Assembly: GCA_009783295.1 (NCBI GenBank)
Contig: WRHK01000009.1
Coordinates: 17,995 to 81,994 of the forward strand
DNA length: 64,000 nt
Origin: Promicromonosporaceae bacterium
GTDB lineage: Bacteria > Actinomycetota > Actinomycetes > Actinomycetales > Cellulomonadaceae
Direction: 5' to 3'
Positions within the stretch are counted from its first letter, which is position 1, and each line of letters opens with the position of its first letter. This document shows, piece by piece, positions 54,469 through 63,831 of the stretch. Position numbers and translations under genes: made by a program. The notes beneath the pieces were generated by a model. It was not told where the DNA came from. It saw only the letters and a list, made by a program, of their open reading frames with translations, and made no database searches.

Positions 54469-54951
54469 GTGAGCGACACCTCCGCCACCTGGCTCACCCA
54501 GGAGGCTCACGACCGGCTGAAGGCCGAGCTGGAGCACCTCTCCGGTCCCGCCCGCGACGAGATCGTGCAGCGCATCGCGGCCGCCCGCGACGAGGGCGAC
54601 CTCAAGGAGAACGGTGGCTACCACGCGGCTCGCGAGGAGCAGGCCAAGAACGAGGCCCGCATCCTCGAGCTGACGGCCAAGCTGCGCAACGTGCACATCG
54701 GCACGCCGCCCGACGACGGGATGGTCGAGGCCGGCATGCTCGTGACCGTCGACCTCGCCGGCGACCCGATGACGTTCCTCCTGGGCTCGCGAGAGATCGC
54801 GGGCACCACCGACGTCGACGTCTACTCCCCCACGTCCCCGCTGGGTGCCGCCATCAACGGCCACTCCGTGGGCGAGACGGTGAGCTACGTCGCGCCGAAC
54901 GGCAAGGAGTTCACGGTCGTGATCAAGGCCGCGAAGCCTTTCGAGGGCTGA
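54469..54951 (+). CDS. greA: transcription elongation factor GreA
   Basis: 160 residues from GTG 54469 with AAAGGAGAG upstream. Rescues backtracked RNA polymerase by stimulating transcript cleavage. The N-terminal coiled coil carries the acidic tip (AARDEGDLKENGGYHAAREEQA), and the C-terminal FKBP-like domain ends SPLGAAINGHSVGETVSYVAPNGKEF. The start codon overlaps a 6-codon ORF (ATG 54452, encoding MKGESK) through GTGA, so the ribosome site is inside a mini-ORF. A strong bidirectional terminator follows. Confidence 0.96.
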   Translation: MSDTSATWLTQEAHDRLKAELEHLSGPARDEIVQRIAAARDEGDLKENGGYHAAREEQAKNEARILELTAKLRNVHIGTPPDDGMVEAGMLVTVDLAGDPMTFLLGSREIAGTTDVDVYSPTSPLGAAINGHSVGETVSYVAPNGKEFTVVIKAAKPFEG

Positions 54952-54966
54952 ACCTCCCCGAGACAG

Positions 54967-55006
54967 CGACGAGGGCCCCGCACCGGACGGTGCGGGGCCC
55001 TCGTCG
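54967..55006. terminator. bidirectional terminator between greA and ilvA
   Basis: A perfect 18-bp stem (54967-54984 with 54989-55006, arm CGACGAGGGCCCCGCACC) with a 4-nt loop, placed between the two convergent stop codons. Confidence 0.92.
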
Positions 55007-55011
55007 TGTCG

Positions 55012-56226
55012 TCAGTGCGTGAGCACCTGGAAACCCTCGGAGCGCAGCCGGTCGACGATCTGCGCGCAGTGCTCCCGCCCCTTGGCCTCGACCTGGAGCG
55101 CCACCATCACGTCGAAAACCCCGAGCGCGGCCTCCGTGTGGGAGTGCTCGACGTGCACGATGTTGCCGCCCTCGTCGGCGACGGTCTGGACGAGGATCGC
55201 GAGCGAGCCCGGACGGTCGTTGACTCGCACGCTCAGGTTCAGGTAGCGGCCGGCGGCGACCATGCCGTGCTGGATCACGCGCATGAGCAGCAGCGGGTCG
55301 ATGTTCCCGCCGGACAGCACGGGCACGACGGTGCCCTCGAACCGCGTGGGGTCGGCGAGCACGGCGGCGACTCCGGCGGCGCCGGCAGGCTCGACCACGA
55401 GCTTGGCGCGCTCGGCCACGGCGAGCAGCGCCCGCGAGATCTGTTCCTCGGTCACGGTGCGCACCTCGACGCCCAGGCGCTCGAGGATCTCGAACGGCAC
55501 GATGCCGGGCGTCCCGACGGCGATGCCGTCGGCCATGGTCGGCGAGAGCTTCCGCGGCACGGGGTGGCCCGCCGCGAGGGACGCCGGGTAGGCGGCCGCG
55601 TTCTCGGCCTGCACGCCGACGACGCGCACGTGCGGCGCCGCCTCCGCCAGCACCGTCGCGATCCCGGCCACGAGCCCGCCGCCGCCCAGCGGTACGACGA
55701 TCGTGGCGACGTCGGGCACCTGCTCGAGGATCTCGAGCGCGACGGTGCCCTGGCCGGCGACGACGTCGGGGTGGTCGAACGGGTGGATGAGGATGCGGCC
55801 CGACCGGGCGGCCTCGTTGCGGGCCGCGGTCAGGGTCTCGTCGACGCTCGAGCCCACCAGGCGCACGTCGGCGCCGTAGCCGCGCGTCGCGGCGAGCTTG
55901 GGCAGCGGCGCGTCGACGGGCATGTAGACCACGGCGTCGATGCCGAGCAGCTGGGCGCCCAGGGCGACTCCCTGCGCGTGGTTGCCGGCCGACGCCGCGA
56001 CCACGCCGGCCGCCCGCTCGGCCTCGCTCAGGTGGGCCATGCGGGTGTACGCGCCGCGCACCTTGAACGACCCGGCCCGCTGCAGGTTCTCCAGCTTGAG
56101 CACCACGGGCGAGCCGACCAGCTCGGCGAGCGCGCGGAACGGCTGGACGGGCGTGCGCGTGGCGACGCCCTCCAGCAGGCGGGCGGCGGCGCGGACGTCC
56201 GCGAGGGTCACAGCGGGGGCGGTCAT
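55012..56226 (-). CDS. ilvA: threonine dehydratase with ACT domain
   Basis: 404 residues. PLP enzyme deaminating threonine to 2-oxobutyrate, entering isoleucine synthesis or threonine catabolism. Lys55 in AGSFKVRGAY binds PLP; VAASAGNHAQGVALG and VPLGGGGLVAG (phosphate loop) follow. A C-terminal ACT-like domain (~residues 325-404) suggests feedback by an amino acid. Single-ACT length matches the actinobacterial/TdcB-like form. ATG 56226 overlaps the AI-2E permease stop (ATGA), giving an operon metB-permease-ilvA. Confidence 0.92.
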   Translation of the reverse strand: MTAPAVTLADVRAAARLLEGVATRTPVQPFRALAELVGSPVVLKLENLQRAGSFKVRGAYTRMAHLSEAERAAGVVAASAGNHAQGVALGAQLLGIDAVVYMPVDAPLPKLAATRGYGADVRLVGSSVDETLTAARNEAARSGRILIHPFDHPDVVAGQGTVALEILEQVPDVATIVVPLGGGGLVAGIATVLAEAAPHVRVVGVQAENAAAYPASLAAGHPVPRKLSPTMADGIAVGTPGIVPFEILERLGVEVRTVTEEQISRALLAVAERAKLVVEPAGAAGVAAVLADPTRFEGTVVPVLSGGNIDPLLLMRVIQHGMVAAGRYLNLSVRVNDRPGSLAILVQTVADEGGNIVHVEHSHTEAALGVFDVMVALQVEAKGREHCAQIVDRLRSEGFQVLTH

Positions 56227-57527
56227 CGAGGCTCGTCTTCGTCGTGCGCAGGGGCGGGGGCGGGGGTGGTGCGGGGGTCGACGTCGTGCTCGGCGGCCAG
56301 GACGTCGGCGACGGCGTCGTCGGGCAGGACGGCGTCGTGCTCCGCGCGGCCGCCGAGCCAGCGCGTGCCGGCGCGCACCGGCCCGGGCAGGCCCGGGATC
56401 GCGGGGCGGCGCCGTAACAACGGCAGATGGTCGTCGGTGCCGAGCTGGGGGAACTTGTCGGTGCCGTGCAGGTACAGGATCACGGTGTTCAGCACCGCGG
56501 CGAGCGGCACGGCGAACAGGGCGCCGACGATGCCCGCCGAGAACGAGCCCGCGGCCACCACGAGCACCACGGCCACGGGGTGCAGCGACACGGCGTGGCC
56601 CATGAGGAACGGCTGGAGCACGTGGCTCTCGAGCTGCTGCACCAGCACGAACAGGCCGAGCATGATGAGCGCGGCGACCCACCCCTGCGCCACGAGCACC
56701 ACCACGGACGAGATCGCTCCGGTGACGACGGCCCCGAGGATCGGGATGAACGCGCCGATGAACACGAGGATCGCGATGGGCAGCGCGAGCGCCGGGACGA
56801 AGAACGCGGCCCCGATGCCGATGGCGACAGCCTCGGCGGACGCGACGATGAGCTGCGTGCGCACGTAGGCGGACAGCGTGATCATGCCGCGCCGGCCCGC
56901 CTGGTGGACCCGCTCGCGCGCCGACACGGGCAGCAGGTTGACGATCCAGGTCCAGATCGCGCGACCGTCGAGCAGGAAGAAGATCAGGCAGAACAGGGCG
57001 ATGAGCGCGCCGACCAGCAGGTGCCCCAGCGTGGCCGCGGCCCCGAGCGCACCCGTCACGATGGTCGAGGCCCCCGAGCCGCCAGTGAGGGTGGAGGAGA
57101 TCTCCTCCCAGTAGCGGTTGAGCTGCGAGCTGTCGATCTGCAGCGGCCCGGTCTCGAGCCACTGGCGCACCTCGTTGAAGCCGGCGACGGCCTGGTCGGC
57201 GAGGTTGTTGAAGCCCGTGACCAGCTGCTGCCCGGCCAGCACGATGAGCACCACGACCACGACGACGAGGCCGACGATCGACACGGCGGTGGCCGGCCCG
57301 CGCCGGAACCGCAGCCTCCGCTCGAGCCAGTCCCGGAACGGCCGCAGCAGCACCGAGACCAGCACCGCGATGGCGACGGGCACGATGATCGTCTTGAGCC
57401 ACGCCACCAGCCAGAGCACCCCGCCGACCACCAGGGCGATCAGCAGCAGCCGCCACGACCAGTCCGCGGCGACGCGCACCGAGCGCGGGATCGGATCGGG
57501 GTCCGGCGCGCCGGTCTGAGCACTCAT
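56223..57527 (-). CDS. AI-2E family membrane permease
   Basis: 434 residues from ATG 57527. About eight membrane spans: an N-terminal pair (RLLLIALVVGGVLWLVAWLK, then IIVPVAIAVLVSVLL), a long amphipathic loop, and a C-terminal set ending with SFSAGIVGALFAVPLAAVLNTVI, the family signature. Members export autoinducer-2 or act as Na+/H+ antiporters; substrate here is unknown. It is embedded by ATGA overlaps between metB and ilvA, and both are sulphur/threonine-pathway enzymes producing 2-oxobutyrate, so amino-acid related transport is possible. Confidence 0.88.
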   Translation of the reverse strand: MSAQTGAPDPDPIPRSVRVAADWSWRLLLIALVVGGVLWLVAWLKTIIVPVAIAVLVSVLLRPFRDWLERRLRFRRGPATAVSIVGLVVVVVVLIVLAGQQLVTGFNNLADQAVAGFNEVRQWLETGPLQIDSSQLNRYWEEISSTLTGGSGASTIVTGALGAAATLGHLLVGALIALFCLIFFLLDGRAIWTWIVNLLPVSARERVHQAGRRGMITLSAYVRTQLIVASAEAVAIGIGAAFFVPALALPIAILVFIGAFIPILGAVVTGAISSVVVLVAQGWVAALIMLGLFVLVQQLESHVLQPFLMGHAVSLHPVAVVLVVAAGSFSAGIVGALFAVPLAAVLNTVILYLHGTDKFPQLGTDDHLPLLRRRPAIPGLPGPVRAGTRWLGGRAEHDAVLPDDAVADVLAAEHDVDPRTTPAPAPAHDEDEPR

Positions 57528-58750
57528 GGCACGAGACTAGGGTCCAGGGCCTGCCCGAGGTCGGAGATGAGGTCGTTGGCGTCCTCGATGCCGACGCTGA
57601 CGCGCACCAGGTCGGACGGGACCTCGAGCGCCGAGCCCGCCACGGACGCGTGCGTCATGCGTCCCGGGTGCTCGATGAGCGACTCCACGCCGCCCAGCGA
57701 CTCGGCGAGCGTGAACACGCGGGTCCGGGCCACGACGTCGAGCGCGGCCTGCTCGCTGCCCACCTGGAACGAGAGCATCCCGCCGAACCCGCGCATCTGC
57801 CGCGCCGCGAGCGCGTGCCCGGGGTGCGACTCCAGCCCCGGGTACAGCACGCGCGTGACGCGCGGGTGCTGCTCGAGGAACTGGGCGACGGCCAGCGCGT
57901 TCGCCTGATGCCGGTCCATGCGCACCGCGAGGGTCTTGAGGCCGCGGAGGGTCAGCCAGGCGGCGAAGGGGTCGGCCACCGCGCCGGACGCGTTCTGGTG
58001 GAACCGCACCGCCCCGGCCACGTCGCCGGCGCCGTCGGGCGCGGTGCGCCAGCCGGGCACCGGGACCTCGTCGGCGACCACGAGCGCCCCGCCCACCACG
58101 TCGCTGTGCCCGCCCACGTACTTGGTGGTCGAGTGCACGACGACGTCGGCGCCCAGCGCGAGCGGGTTCTGCAGGTAGGGGGTGGCGAACGTGTTGTCGA
58201 CCACGAGGAGCGCGCCGGCGTCGTGCGCGATCGCCGCGAGCGCCGCGACGTCGCTGATGCCGAGGAGCGGGTTGGTGGGCGTCTCGACCCACAGGACGCG
58301 CGTCGCGTCCGGGCGGACGGCGGCGGCCACGGCGTCGAGGTCCGTGAGGTCGACGGCGGTGTGCTCGATGCCCCACGCGCCGAACACGCGCGCGATGAGG
58401 CGGTAGGAGCCGCCGTAGGCGTCGTCGGGCAGGATCACGTGGTCGCCCGGGCGCAGCACGGCGCGCAGCAGCGTGTCCTCCGCGGCGAGCCCGGACGCGA
58501 ACGCGAAGCCGTGGGCCTTGACGTCGCCCGGGGACTCGGCGGCCGCGAGCGCCGTCTCCAGCGCCGTGCGGGTGGGGTTGGCCGACCGCGAGTACTCGTA
58601 CCCGCCGCGCAGCCCGCCGACGCCGTCCTGCTTGTACGTGCTGGTCAGGTACACGGGCGGCACGACGGCGCCCGTCGTGGGGTCCGGGTCCTGCCCGGCG
58701 TGGATCGCACGCGTGGAGTAGCCGGCCCCGGTCCAGTCGTGGTTCGTCAC
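57524..58750 (-). CDS. metB: cystathionine gamma-synthase / gamma-lyase (Cys/Met metabolism PLP enzyme)
   Basis: 408 residues from GTG 58750. PLP enzyme of trans-sulphuration. Lys210 in HSTTKYVGGHSDVVGG binds PLP; other family motifs are YEYSRSANPTRTALE, FASGLAAEDTLL, VWVETPTNPLL-type (LWVETPTNPLL), and SLGGVESLIEHPGRMTH. Synthase versus lyase cannot be settled by sequence. Position next to greA-mca matches Rv1079 of M. tuberculosis. First gene of the operon with the permease and ilvA. Confidence 0.92.
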   Translation of the reverse strand: MTNHDWTGAGYSTRAIHAGQDPDPTTGAVVPPVYLTSTYKQDGVGGLRGGYEYSRSANPTRTALETALAAAESPGDVKAHGFAFASGLAAEDTLLRAVLRPGDHVILPDDAYGGSYRLIARVFGAWGIEHTAVDLTDLDAVAAAVRPDATRVLWVETPTNPLLGISDVAALAAIAHDAGALLVVDNTFATPYLQNPLALGADVVVHSTTKYVGGHSDVVGGALVVADEVPVPGWRTAPDGAGDVAGAVRFHQNASGAVADPFAAWLTLRGLKTLAVRMDRHQANALAVAQFLEQHPRVTRVLYPGLESHPGHALAARQMRGFGGMLSFQVGSEQAALDVVARTRVFTLAESLGGVESLIEHPGRMTHASVAGSALEVPSDLVRVSVGIEDANDLISDLGQALDPSLVP

Positions 58751-58882
58751 GTGCTCAAGACTAGGGTGGCTGCTCGAGCGAAGGGCACGGAAGGCATCCG
58801 CTCGACCGGCTGTGGGGGGCCGGGCCTGCTACATTCGGCCCACCCCGGGGCGCTGGCTCCGGCAGCGAAGCCGGGAGCATCG

Positions 58883-60739
58883 ATGCCTGCCCATCACCGT
58901 GCCACCGCCGTCCTCGGCGTGCTGGCGGTCGCGTTTGTCGCCGTGTTCGTGGTGCCGGCTCCCGCGCGAGCAACGCCCCTCGCGGGCAACGAGTACTACC
59001 TGACGAACGGCACGACGGGTGGGCAGGCGGACGTCACGTTCGCGTACGGCAAGCCCGACGACACGGTTCTGGTGGGCGACTGGAACGGCGACGGCAAGGA
59101 CACCCTCGGCGTGCGTCGCGGCAACCAGTACTTCCTGACCAACGGCACCACGGGCGGCCAGGCGGACATCAGCTTCGCCTTTGGACGGCCCGACGACGTG
59201 GTCCTGGTCGGCGACTGGAACGGCGACGGCAAGGACACCCTCGCGGTGCGTCGCGGCAACCAGTACTTCCTGACCAACGGCACCACGGGCGGGCAGGCGG
59301 ACGTCAGCTTCGCGTATGGCCGCGCAGGCGACACCGTGCTGGTGGGCGACTGGAACGGCGACGGCAAGGACACCCTCGGGGTGCGTCGCGCAAGCCAGTA
59401 CTTCCTGACCAACGGCACCACCGGCGGCCAGGCCGACGTCAGCTTCGCGTACGGCCGGCCCGACGACGTGGTCCTGGTGGGCGACTGGAACGCCGACGGC
59501 AAGGACACCCTCGGGGTGCGTCGCGCAAGCCAGTACTTCCTGACCAACGGCACCACCGGCGGCAACGCCGACATCACGTTCGCCTACGGCAAGGCCGACG
59601 ACATCGTGCTCGTGGGCGACTGGAACGGGGACGGTAAAGACACCCTCGGCGTCCGCCGCTCGGAGGCACCCCCCGCGACGTTTGCGGGGTCAGGGACATT
59701 TGCCGTGGGGTCGCAGATTCCTCCGGGTCGCTATCGGACCACGGGCCTGTACCCCGCCAGCTACTGCAACCTGGTGCGCTTCAGCTCCACGGCGACGACC
59801 CCCGAGAACGCTCTCGGGGGTAGCCAGATCGACTCCGCAGGCCAGATCTATGTCGACGTGCTGCCCTCGGACGTCATGGTCCGGACCAGCGGATGCAACA
59901 CGTGGACCCAGGTCTACCCGGACGACCTTCCAGCACTTCGCACGTCGTTCCCCGACGGCCAGTACCGGGTAGGAAAGGACATCGCTCCGGGGTTCTATCG
60001 CGGGACGTCCATCGTCGACACCACGTCCGGCGCTCCCCGTGCCTGCGGGGCTACGGCGGTCCGCGACTTCGCCGACGTCCCCCTGGTGGGCACGTCGTCG
60101 GTGGTGGCCGCGGCCGGGAGCGACAACGGAGGACCCCTCGTCTTTCAGGTGCTTCCCTCCGACGCGGGCCTCATCCTCACCGGCTGCGACACATGGACCG
60201 CGATCTCACCGAGCGATCCGCCGGCCCTCCAAGACCCTGTCGACGGGACCTATCGCGTCGGCATCGACATCGCACCGGGCACCTACGAGACAGCGGGCAA
60301 GCAACCGCCCAACGGCAGCTGCACGGTCGTGGCGGTCTCGAACTTCCGGGGCGGCACCGCTTCGTGGATCTCCGGCTCCGGCTCCGATCCGGGGGCACCG
60401 GCGGTGTTCACGGTCCTTCCCACGGACGTCGGGTTCACCTCCAGCCGCTGCGGAGCGTGGCACCGCGTCACCGCCAACGATCCTCCACACTTCGTCGCTC
60501 CGACGGACGGCGTCTACCGCGTGGGGTTCGACGTCGCACCGGGGACCTACGTCGCCACCGTCCCCAACAACCTCAATGGCTGTCGGTACGAGGCGCTCCG
60601 GGACTTCCGAGGGCTCGGCGGTCCGAGCATCATCCGTAACGGCAACGCCTTTCAGGGCGAGTCCGCGACGTTCACCATCCTCGCCTCCGACACCGGGTTC
60701 ATGTCCTCGGGCTGCGGTTCGTGGGTCAAGCTGTCGTGA
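58883..60739 (+). CDS. secreted FG-GAP/VCBS-like five-repeat protein with four C-terminal Cys domains
   Basis: 618 residues from ATG 58883. Signal peptide (MPAHHRATAVLGVLAVAFVAVFVVPAPARA split; cleavage near residue 31), then five 45-residue units with nearly identical DNA (unit starts spaced 135 bp). The remainder is four Cys domains of the form DGxYRVGxDIAPGTY ... GCxxW, each about 80 residues, at about residues 262-340, 350-440, 445-525 and 530-618. It is the largest of the five paralogues and sits 48 kb from the others, with the Cys module multiplied rather than the propeller. Extracellular; ligand unknown. Confidence 0.73.
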   Translation: MPAHHRATAVLGVLAVAFVAVFVVPAPARATPLAGNEYYLTNGTTGGQADVTFAYGKPDDTVLVGDWNGDGKDTLGVRRGNQYFLTNGTTGGQADISFAFGRPDDVVLVGDWNGDGKDTLAVRRGNQYFLTNGTTGGQADVSFAYGRAGDTVLVGDWNGDGKDTLGVRRASQYFLTNGTTGGQADVSFAYGRPDDVVLVGDWNADGKDTLGVRRASQYFLTNGTTGGNADITFAYGKADDIVLVGDWNGDGKDTLGVRRSEAPPATFAGSGTFAVGSQIPPGRYRTTGLYPASYCNLVRFSSTATTPENALGGSQIDSAGQIYVDVLPSDVMVRTSGCNTWTQVYPDDLPALRTSFPDGQYRVGKDIAPGFYRGTSIVDTTSGAPRACGATAVRDFADVPLVGTSSVVAAAGSDNGGPLVFQVLPSDAGLILTGCDTWTAISPSDPPALQDPVDGTYRVGIDIAPGTYETAGKQPPNGSCTVVAVSNFRGGTASWISGSGSDPGAPAVFTVLPTDVGFTSSRCGAWHRVTANDPPHFVAPTDGVYRVGFDVAPGTYVATVPNNLNGCRYEALRDFRGLGGPSIIRNGNAFQGESATFTILASDTGFMSSGCGSWVKLS

Positions 60740-60747
60740 TCAGCGGT

Positions 60748-61368
60748 TCAGACGTCGCCTGACCGGGCGTCGAGCGCACGCCTCTGGGGGTAGACCGTCT
60801 CACCCCGCTCGAGCATCGCGACGAACTTCTCGGCGTTGCGCGTGCGGGTCTCCGCCCGCTTCGCGTGCGTGAGGCGGAACAGGATCGCGAACCGGTTCTG
60901 GGAGGTGAGCAGCTCGAAGTTGGCGGCCGCGCGCGGGCTGGCGGCGAGCGCCTCCGTCCACTCGGCGGGCACCGCGATGTCCTGCGTGCCGCCGTAGGCG
61001 CGGTCCCAGCGGCCGTCGGCCTTGGCCCGGTCGATCTCCGCCTGGCCGCGCGGGCGCATGCGGCCCTCCTCGATCAGGCGCGCGACGTGGCCCACGTTGC
61101 GCTGCGACCAGATGCTGCGCGTGCGGCGTGGGGTGAACTTCTGCAGGCTGCTGTCGGCGTCGCGGCCGCGGCCCTGCCCGTCGATCCAGCCGCTGCACAG
61201 CGCCTCGTCCAGAGCCGTGTCGTAGGTCAGCGTGGTGGGCGCGGGCCGGTTCTTCCGGGCGAGCACCAGCCAGACGCCGTCGGGGTCGTCCTCGTGGGCG
61301 TCGAGCCAGGCGCGCCAGGCGGCGACGTCGGGCAGGATCAGCTCCTCGTCGGGCGGGCCGGAGACCAT
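60748..61368 (-). CDS. YdeI/OmpD-associated family protein
   Basis: 206 residues from ATG 61368. Motifs [49 protein letters not shown] (split here) and the C-terminal OmdA-like [23 protein letters not shown] match the YdeI family. In enterobacteria YdeI is linked to peptide resistance; in actinobacteria the role is not known. The stop at 60748 is only 8 bp from the convergent repeat-protein gene, with no terminator between them. Confidence 0.87.
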   Translation of the reverse strand: MVSGPPDEELILPDVAAWRAWLDAHEDDPDGVWLVLARKNRPAPTTLTYDTALDEALCSGWIDGQGRGRDADSSLQKFTPRRTRSIWSQRNVGHVARLIEEGRMRPRGQAEIDRAKADGRWDRAYGGTQDIAVPAEWTEALAASPRAAANFELLTSQNRFAILFRLTHAKRAETRTRNAEKFVAMLERGETVYPQRRALDARSGDV

Positions 61369-61475
61369 ACGCGGACCGTACGCCGGGGCGCCCACACACG
61401 CGCGGAACACCTGTGGACGGCCGCCGGTTCACACCTGCGGGAGCACCATCGGGTGCCCCCGAGGAGGGAGTGACA

Positions 61476-62153
61476 GTGAGCTCGATGTTCGACCGTCTGT
61501 TCGGCTCCGCGAAGCAGACCATGGTGGCCCCCGAGGACGCCCTGCCCGGGCGGGTCTCGCCGATCCTGACCAACCCCGCGCCGCACACGGTGCTCGGGAC
61601 GTCGATCACCGGCCCGTGGCCGGAGGGGACGCGCGTCCTGTACCTCGCGATGGGCTGTTTCTGGGGCGCCGAGGAGGTCTACTGGCAGGTGCCGGGCGTG
61701 GTGAGCACCGCCGTCGGGTACATGGGCGGCACGACGCCGAACCCCACCTACGAGGAGGTGTGCACGGCCCGCACGGGCCACGCCGAGACGGCGCTGGTCG
61801 CGTACGACCCGACCGTCGTCACGGAGGAGCAGCTGCTGCGCACGTTCTGGGAGCGCCACGACCCGACGTCCGGCTACCGCCAGGGCAACGACGTCGGCAC
61901 GCAGTACCGCTCGGCCGTCTACTGGACGACGCCGGAGCAGGAGGCCGCCGTCCGCGCGACCGCTGCGGTGTACGGCGACGTGCTCGCCGCGCAGGGTTAC
62001 GACCCCATCACCACGGAGCTGGCGCCGGCCGAGCAGGCCGGGCCGTTCTACTTCGCCGAGGAGTACCACCAGCAGTATCTCTCCGACGCGAAGCACCCGA
62101 ACGGGTACCGGTGCCACGCCACCACCGGCGTGCCCTTCCCCGCCGCGGCGTAG
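61476..62153 (+). CDS. msrA: peptide methionine-S-sulfoxide reductase
   Basis: 225 residues from GTG 61476, chosen since GAGGAGGGA sits 7 bases upstream; GTG 61470 and ATG 61485 are alternatives. Reduces the S-epimer of methionine sulfoxide. Catalytic Cys61 in [12 protein letters not shown], then [25 protein letters not shown], and [12 protein letters not shown]; a C-terminal Cys in YRCHATTG serves as resolving thiol. Length and N-terminal ~45-residue arm match actinobacterial MsrA. 28 bp before the ligase gene, likely same transcript. Confidence 0.95.
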   Translation: MSSMFDRLFGSAKQTMVAPEDALPGRVSPILTNPAPHTVLGTSITGPWPEGTRVLYLAMGCFWGAEEVYWQVPGVVSTAVGYMGGTTPNPTYEEVCTARTGHAETALVAYDPTVVTEEQLLRTFWERHDPTSGYRQGNDVGTQYRSAVYWTTPEQEAAVRATAAVYGDVLAAQGYDPITTELAPAEQAGPFYFAEEYHQQYLSDAKHPNGYRCHATTGVPFPAAA

Positions 62154-62181
62154 TCCCGGCGGCAGTGGCAGCATCGGACGC

Positions 62182-63804
62182 GTGCTGCTCGCCGACGTCG
62201 TAGGCACGTCCGCCGCCGTGGCCGCGACGCGGTCGCGGACGGCGAAGCGCGACCTGCTCGCCGGCCTGCTGGGCGCGGCGGCCCTCGACGGTGGCGACAC
62301 CGTCGAGGTGGCCGCCGCGTTCCTCTCGGGCCGGCCGCGGCAGCGCCGCACCGGCGTGGGCTGGCGGTCGCTCGCCGACCTGCCCGCCCCCGCGGCCGTC
62401 CCCAGCCTGGGCCTGCTCGACGTCGACGCCGCCCTCGACGCGCTCGCCGCCCTGTCCGGGTCCGGTTCCCAGGCCCTGCGCGCCTCGGCGCTCGCAGGCC
62501 TGCTGGGCGCCGCCACCGCCGACGAGCAGCAGTTCCTGCGCGGCCTGATCCTCGGCGAGCTGCGGCAGGGCGCGCTCGACTCGCTGCTGCTCGACGCCGT
62601 CGCCGCCGCGGCCGGGGTGCCGCTCGCGACCGTGCGGCGGGCGGCCATGTTCAGCGCGCCGTCCGGGCCCGTCGCCCGGGCGGCGCTGTCCGGCGGCGCG
62701 GACGCGCTCGCGGCGTTCCGGCTCGAGGTCGGGCGGCCCGTGCGGCCCATGCTCGCCTCCCCCGCCCCCGACGTCCCCGCCGCGCTCGCCGGGTTCGGCG
62801 ACGGCCGGCCCGTGGCCGTCGAGGCCAAGATCGACGGCATCCGCGTGCAGCTGCACCGCCGCGGCGACGACGTCGCCGTCTACACCCGGTCGCTCGACGA
62901 CGTCACCGACCGCGTCCCCGAGCTGGTCGCCCTGCTGCGCTCGCTGCCCGCCGACGCCGTGGTGCTCGACGGCGAGGCGATCGCCCTGCGCGACGACGGC
63001 CGCCCGATGCCGTTCCAGGACACCGCCGCCCGGACGGGCAGCGAGGACGCCGGCGCATCGTCGCGGGTGCCGCTCACCGCGTTCCTGTTCGACGCGCTGC
63101 ACGTCGACGGCGTCGACCTGGTCGACGCGCCCGAGGCCGACCGGTTCGCCTCGCTCGCGCGCATCGCGCCGCCGTCGGCGCTGGTGCGGCGCACCGTGAC
63201 CTCCTCGCCCGCGGAGGCGGCGGAGTTCTTCGCGGACGTGCTCGCGAGCGGGCATGAGGGCGTCGTGTTCAAGAACCTCGACGCGCCGTACGACGCCGGG
63301 CGGCGCGGCGCCGCCTGGGTCAAGGTCAAGCCGCGGCACACGCTCGACCTGGTGGTGCTCGCCGTCGAGCGCGGGTCCGGGCGACGGCAGGGCTGGCTGT
63401 CCAACATCCACCTCGGGGCGCGCGTGCCGGGCGGCGGGTTCGTGATGCTGGGCAAGACGTTCAAGGGGATGTCGGACGAGATGCTCAGCTGGCAGACGGC
63501 ACGCTTCCGCGAGCTTGAGGTCGCCGACGACGGCTGGGTGGTGACGCTGCGCCCCGAGCAGGTGGTCGAGATCGCGTTCGACGGCGTGCAGCGGTCCACG
63601 CGGTACCCGGGCGGGGTGGCGCTGCGGTTCGCGCGGGTGCTGCGGTACCGGGACGACAAGACGGCGGACGAGGCGGACACACTGGAGGCGGTGCGAGCGC
63701 TGGCGCTGCCGGGAGTGAGCCCGTCGAGGCCACGTTCAGGTCGGCGGTTCGGGATCACGTCGGCGGTTCCGGGCCACCGATCTGATCCCGAACCACCGAC
63801 CTGA
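62182..63804 (+). CDS. ligB: ATP-dependent DNA ligase (LigB-like)
   Basis: 540 residues from GTG 62182. Seals DNA nicks with ATP; besides the essential NAD-dependent enzyme, actinobacteria carry such ligases for repair. Domains: alpha-helical DNA-binding domain (1-195), nucleotidyltransferase domain with adenylated Lys216 in [17 protein letters not shown]-type [13 protein letters not shown] and [12 protein letters not shown], and an OB-fold at the C-terminus ([20 protein letters not shown]). The last ~20 codons lie inside the family D hairpin and are likely not part of the ancestral fold. Confidence 0.92.
   Translation: MLLADVVGTSAAVAATRSRTAKRDLLAGLLGAAALDGGDTVEVAAAFLSGRPRQRRTGVGWRSLADLPAPAAVPSLGLLDVDAALDALAALSGSGSQALRASALAGLLGAATADEQQFLRGLILGELRQGALDSLLLDAVAAAAGVPLATVRRAAMFSAPSGPVARAALSGGADALAAFRLEVGRPVRPMLASPAPDVPAALAGFGDGRPVAVEAKIDGIRVQLHRRGDDVAVYTRSLDDVTDRVPELVALLRSLPADAVVLDGEAIALRDDGRPMPFQDTAARTGSEDAGASSRVPLTAFLFDALHVDGVDLVDAPEADRFASLARIAPPSALVRRTVTSSPAEAAEFFADVLASGHEGVVFKNLDAPYDAGRRGAAWVKVKPRHTLDLVVLAVERGSGRRQGWLSNIHLGARVPGGGFVMLGKTFKGMSDEMLSWQTARFRELEVADDGWVVTLRPEQVVEIAFDGVQRSTRYPGGVALRFARVLRYRDDKTADEADTLEAVRALALPGVSPSRPRSGRRFGITSAVPGHRSDPEPPT
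63737..63803. repeat. family D inverted repeat ending the ligase gene
   Basis: A 21-bp inverted repeat (63737-63757 with 63783-63803, arm beginning CAGGTCGG and ending TTCGGGATCA), one mismatch, with a third partial copy CGGCGGTTC in the loop. The ligase stop codon TGA (63802-63804) sits at the right arm end (ACCTGA). Possibly also a terminator. Confidence 0.8.
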
Positions 63805-63831
63805 CCGTCGCCTCACCACGCGTGCGGCGCC

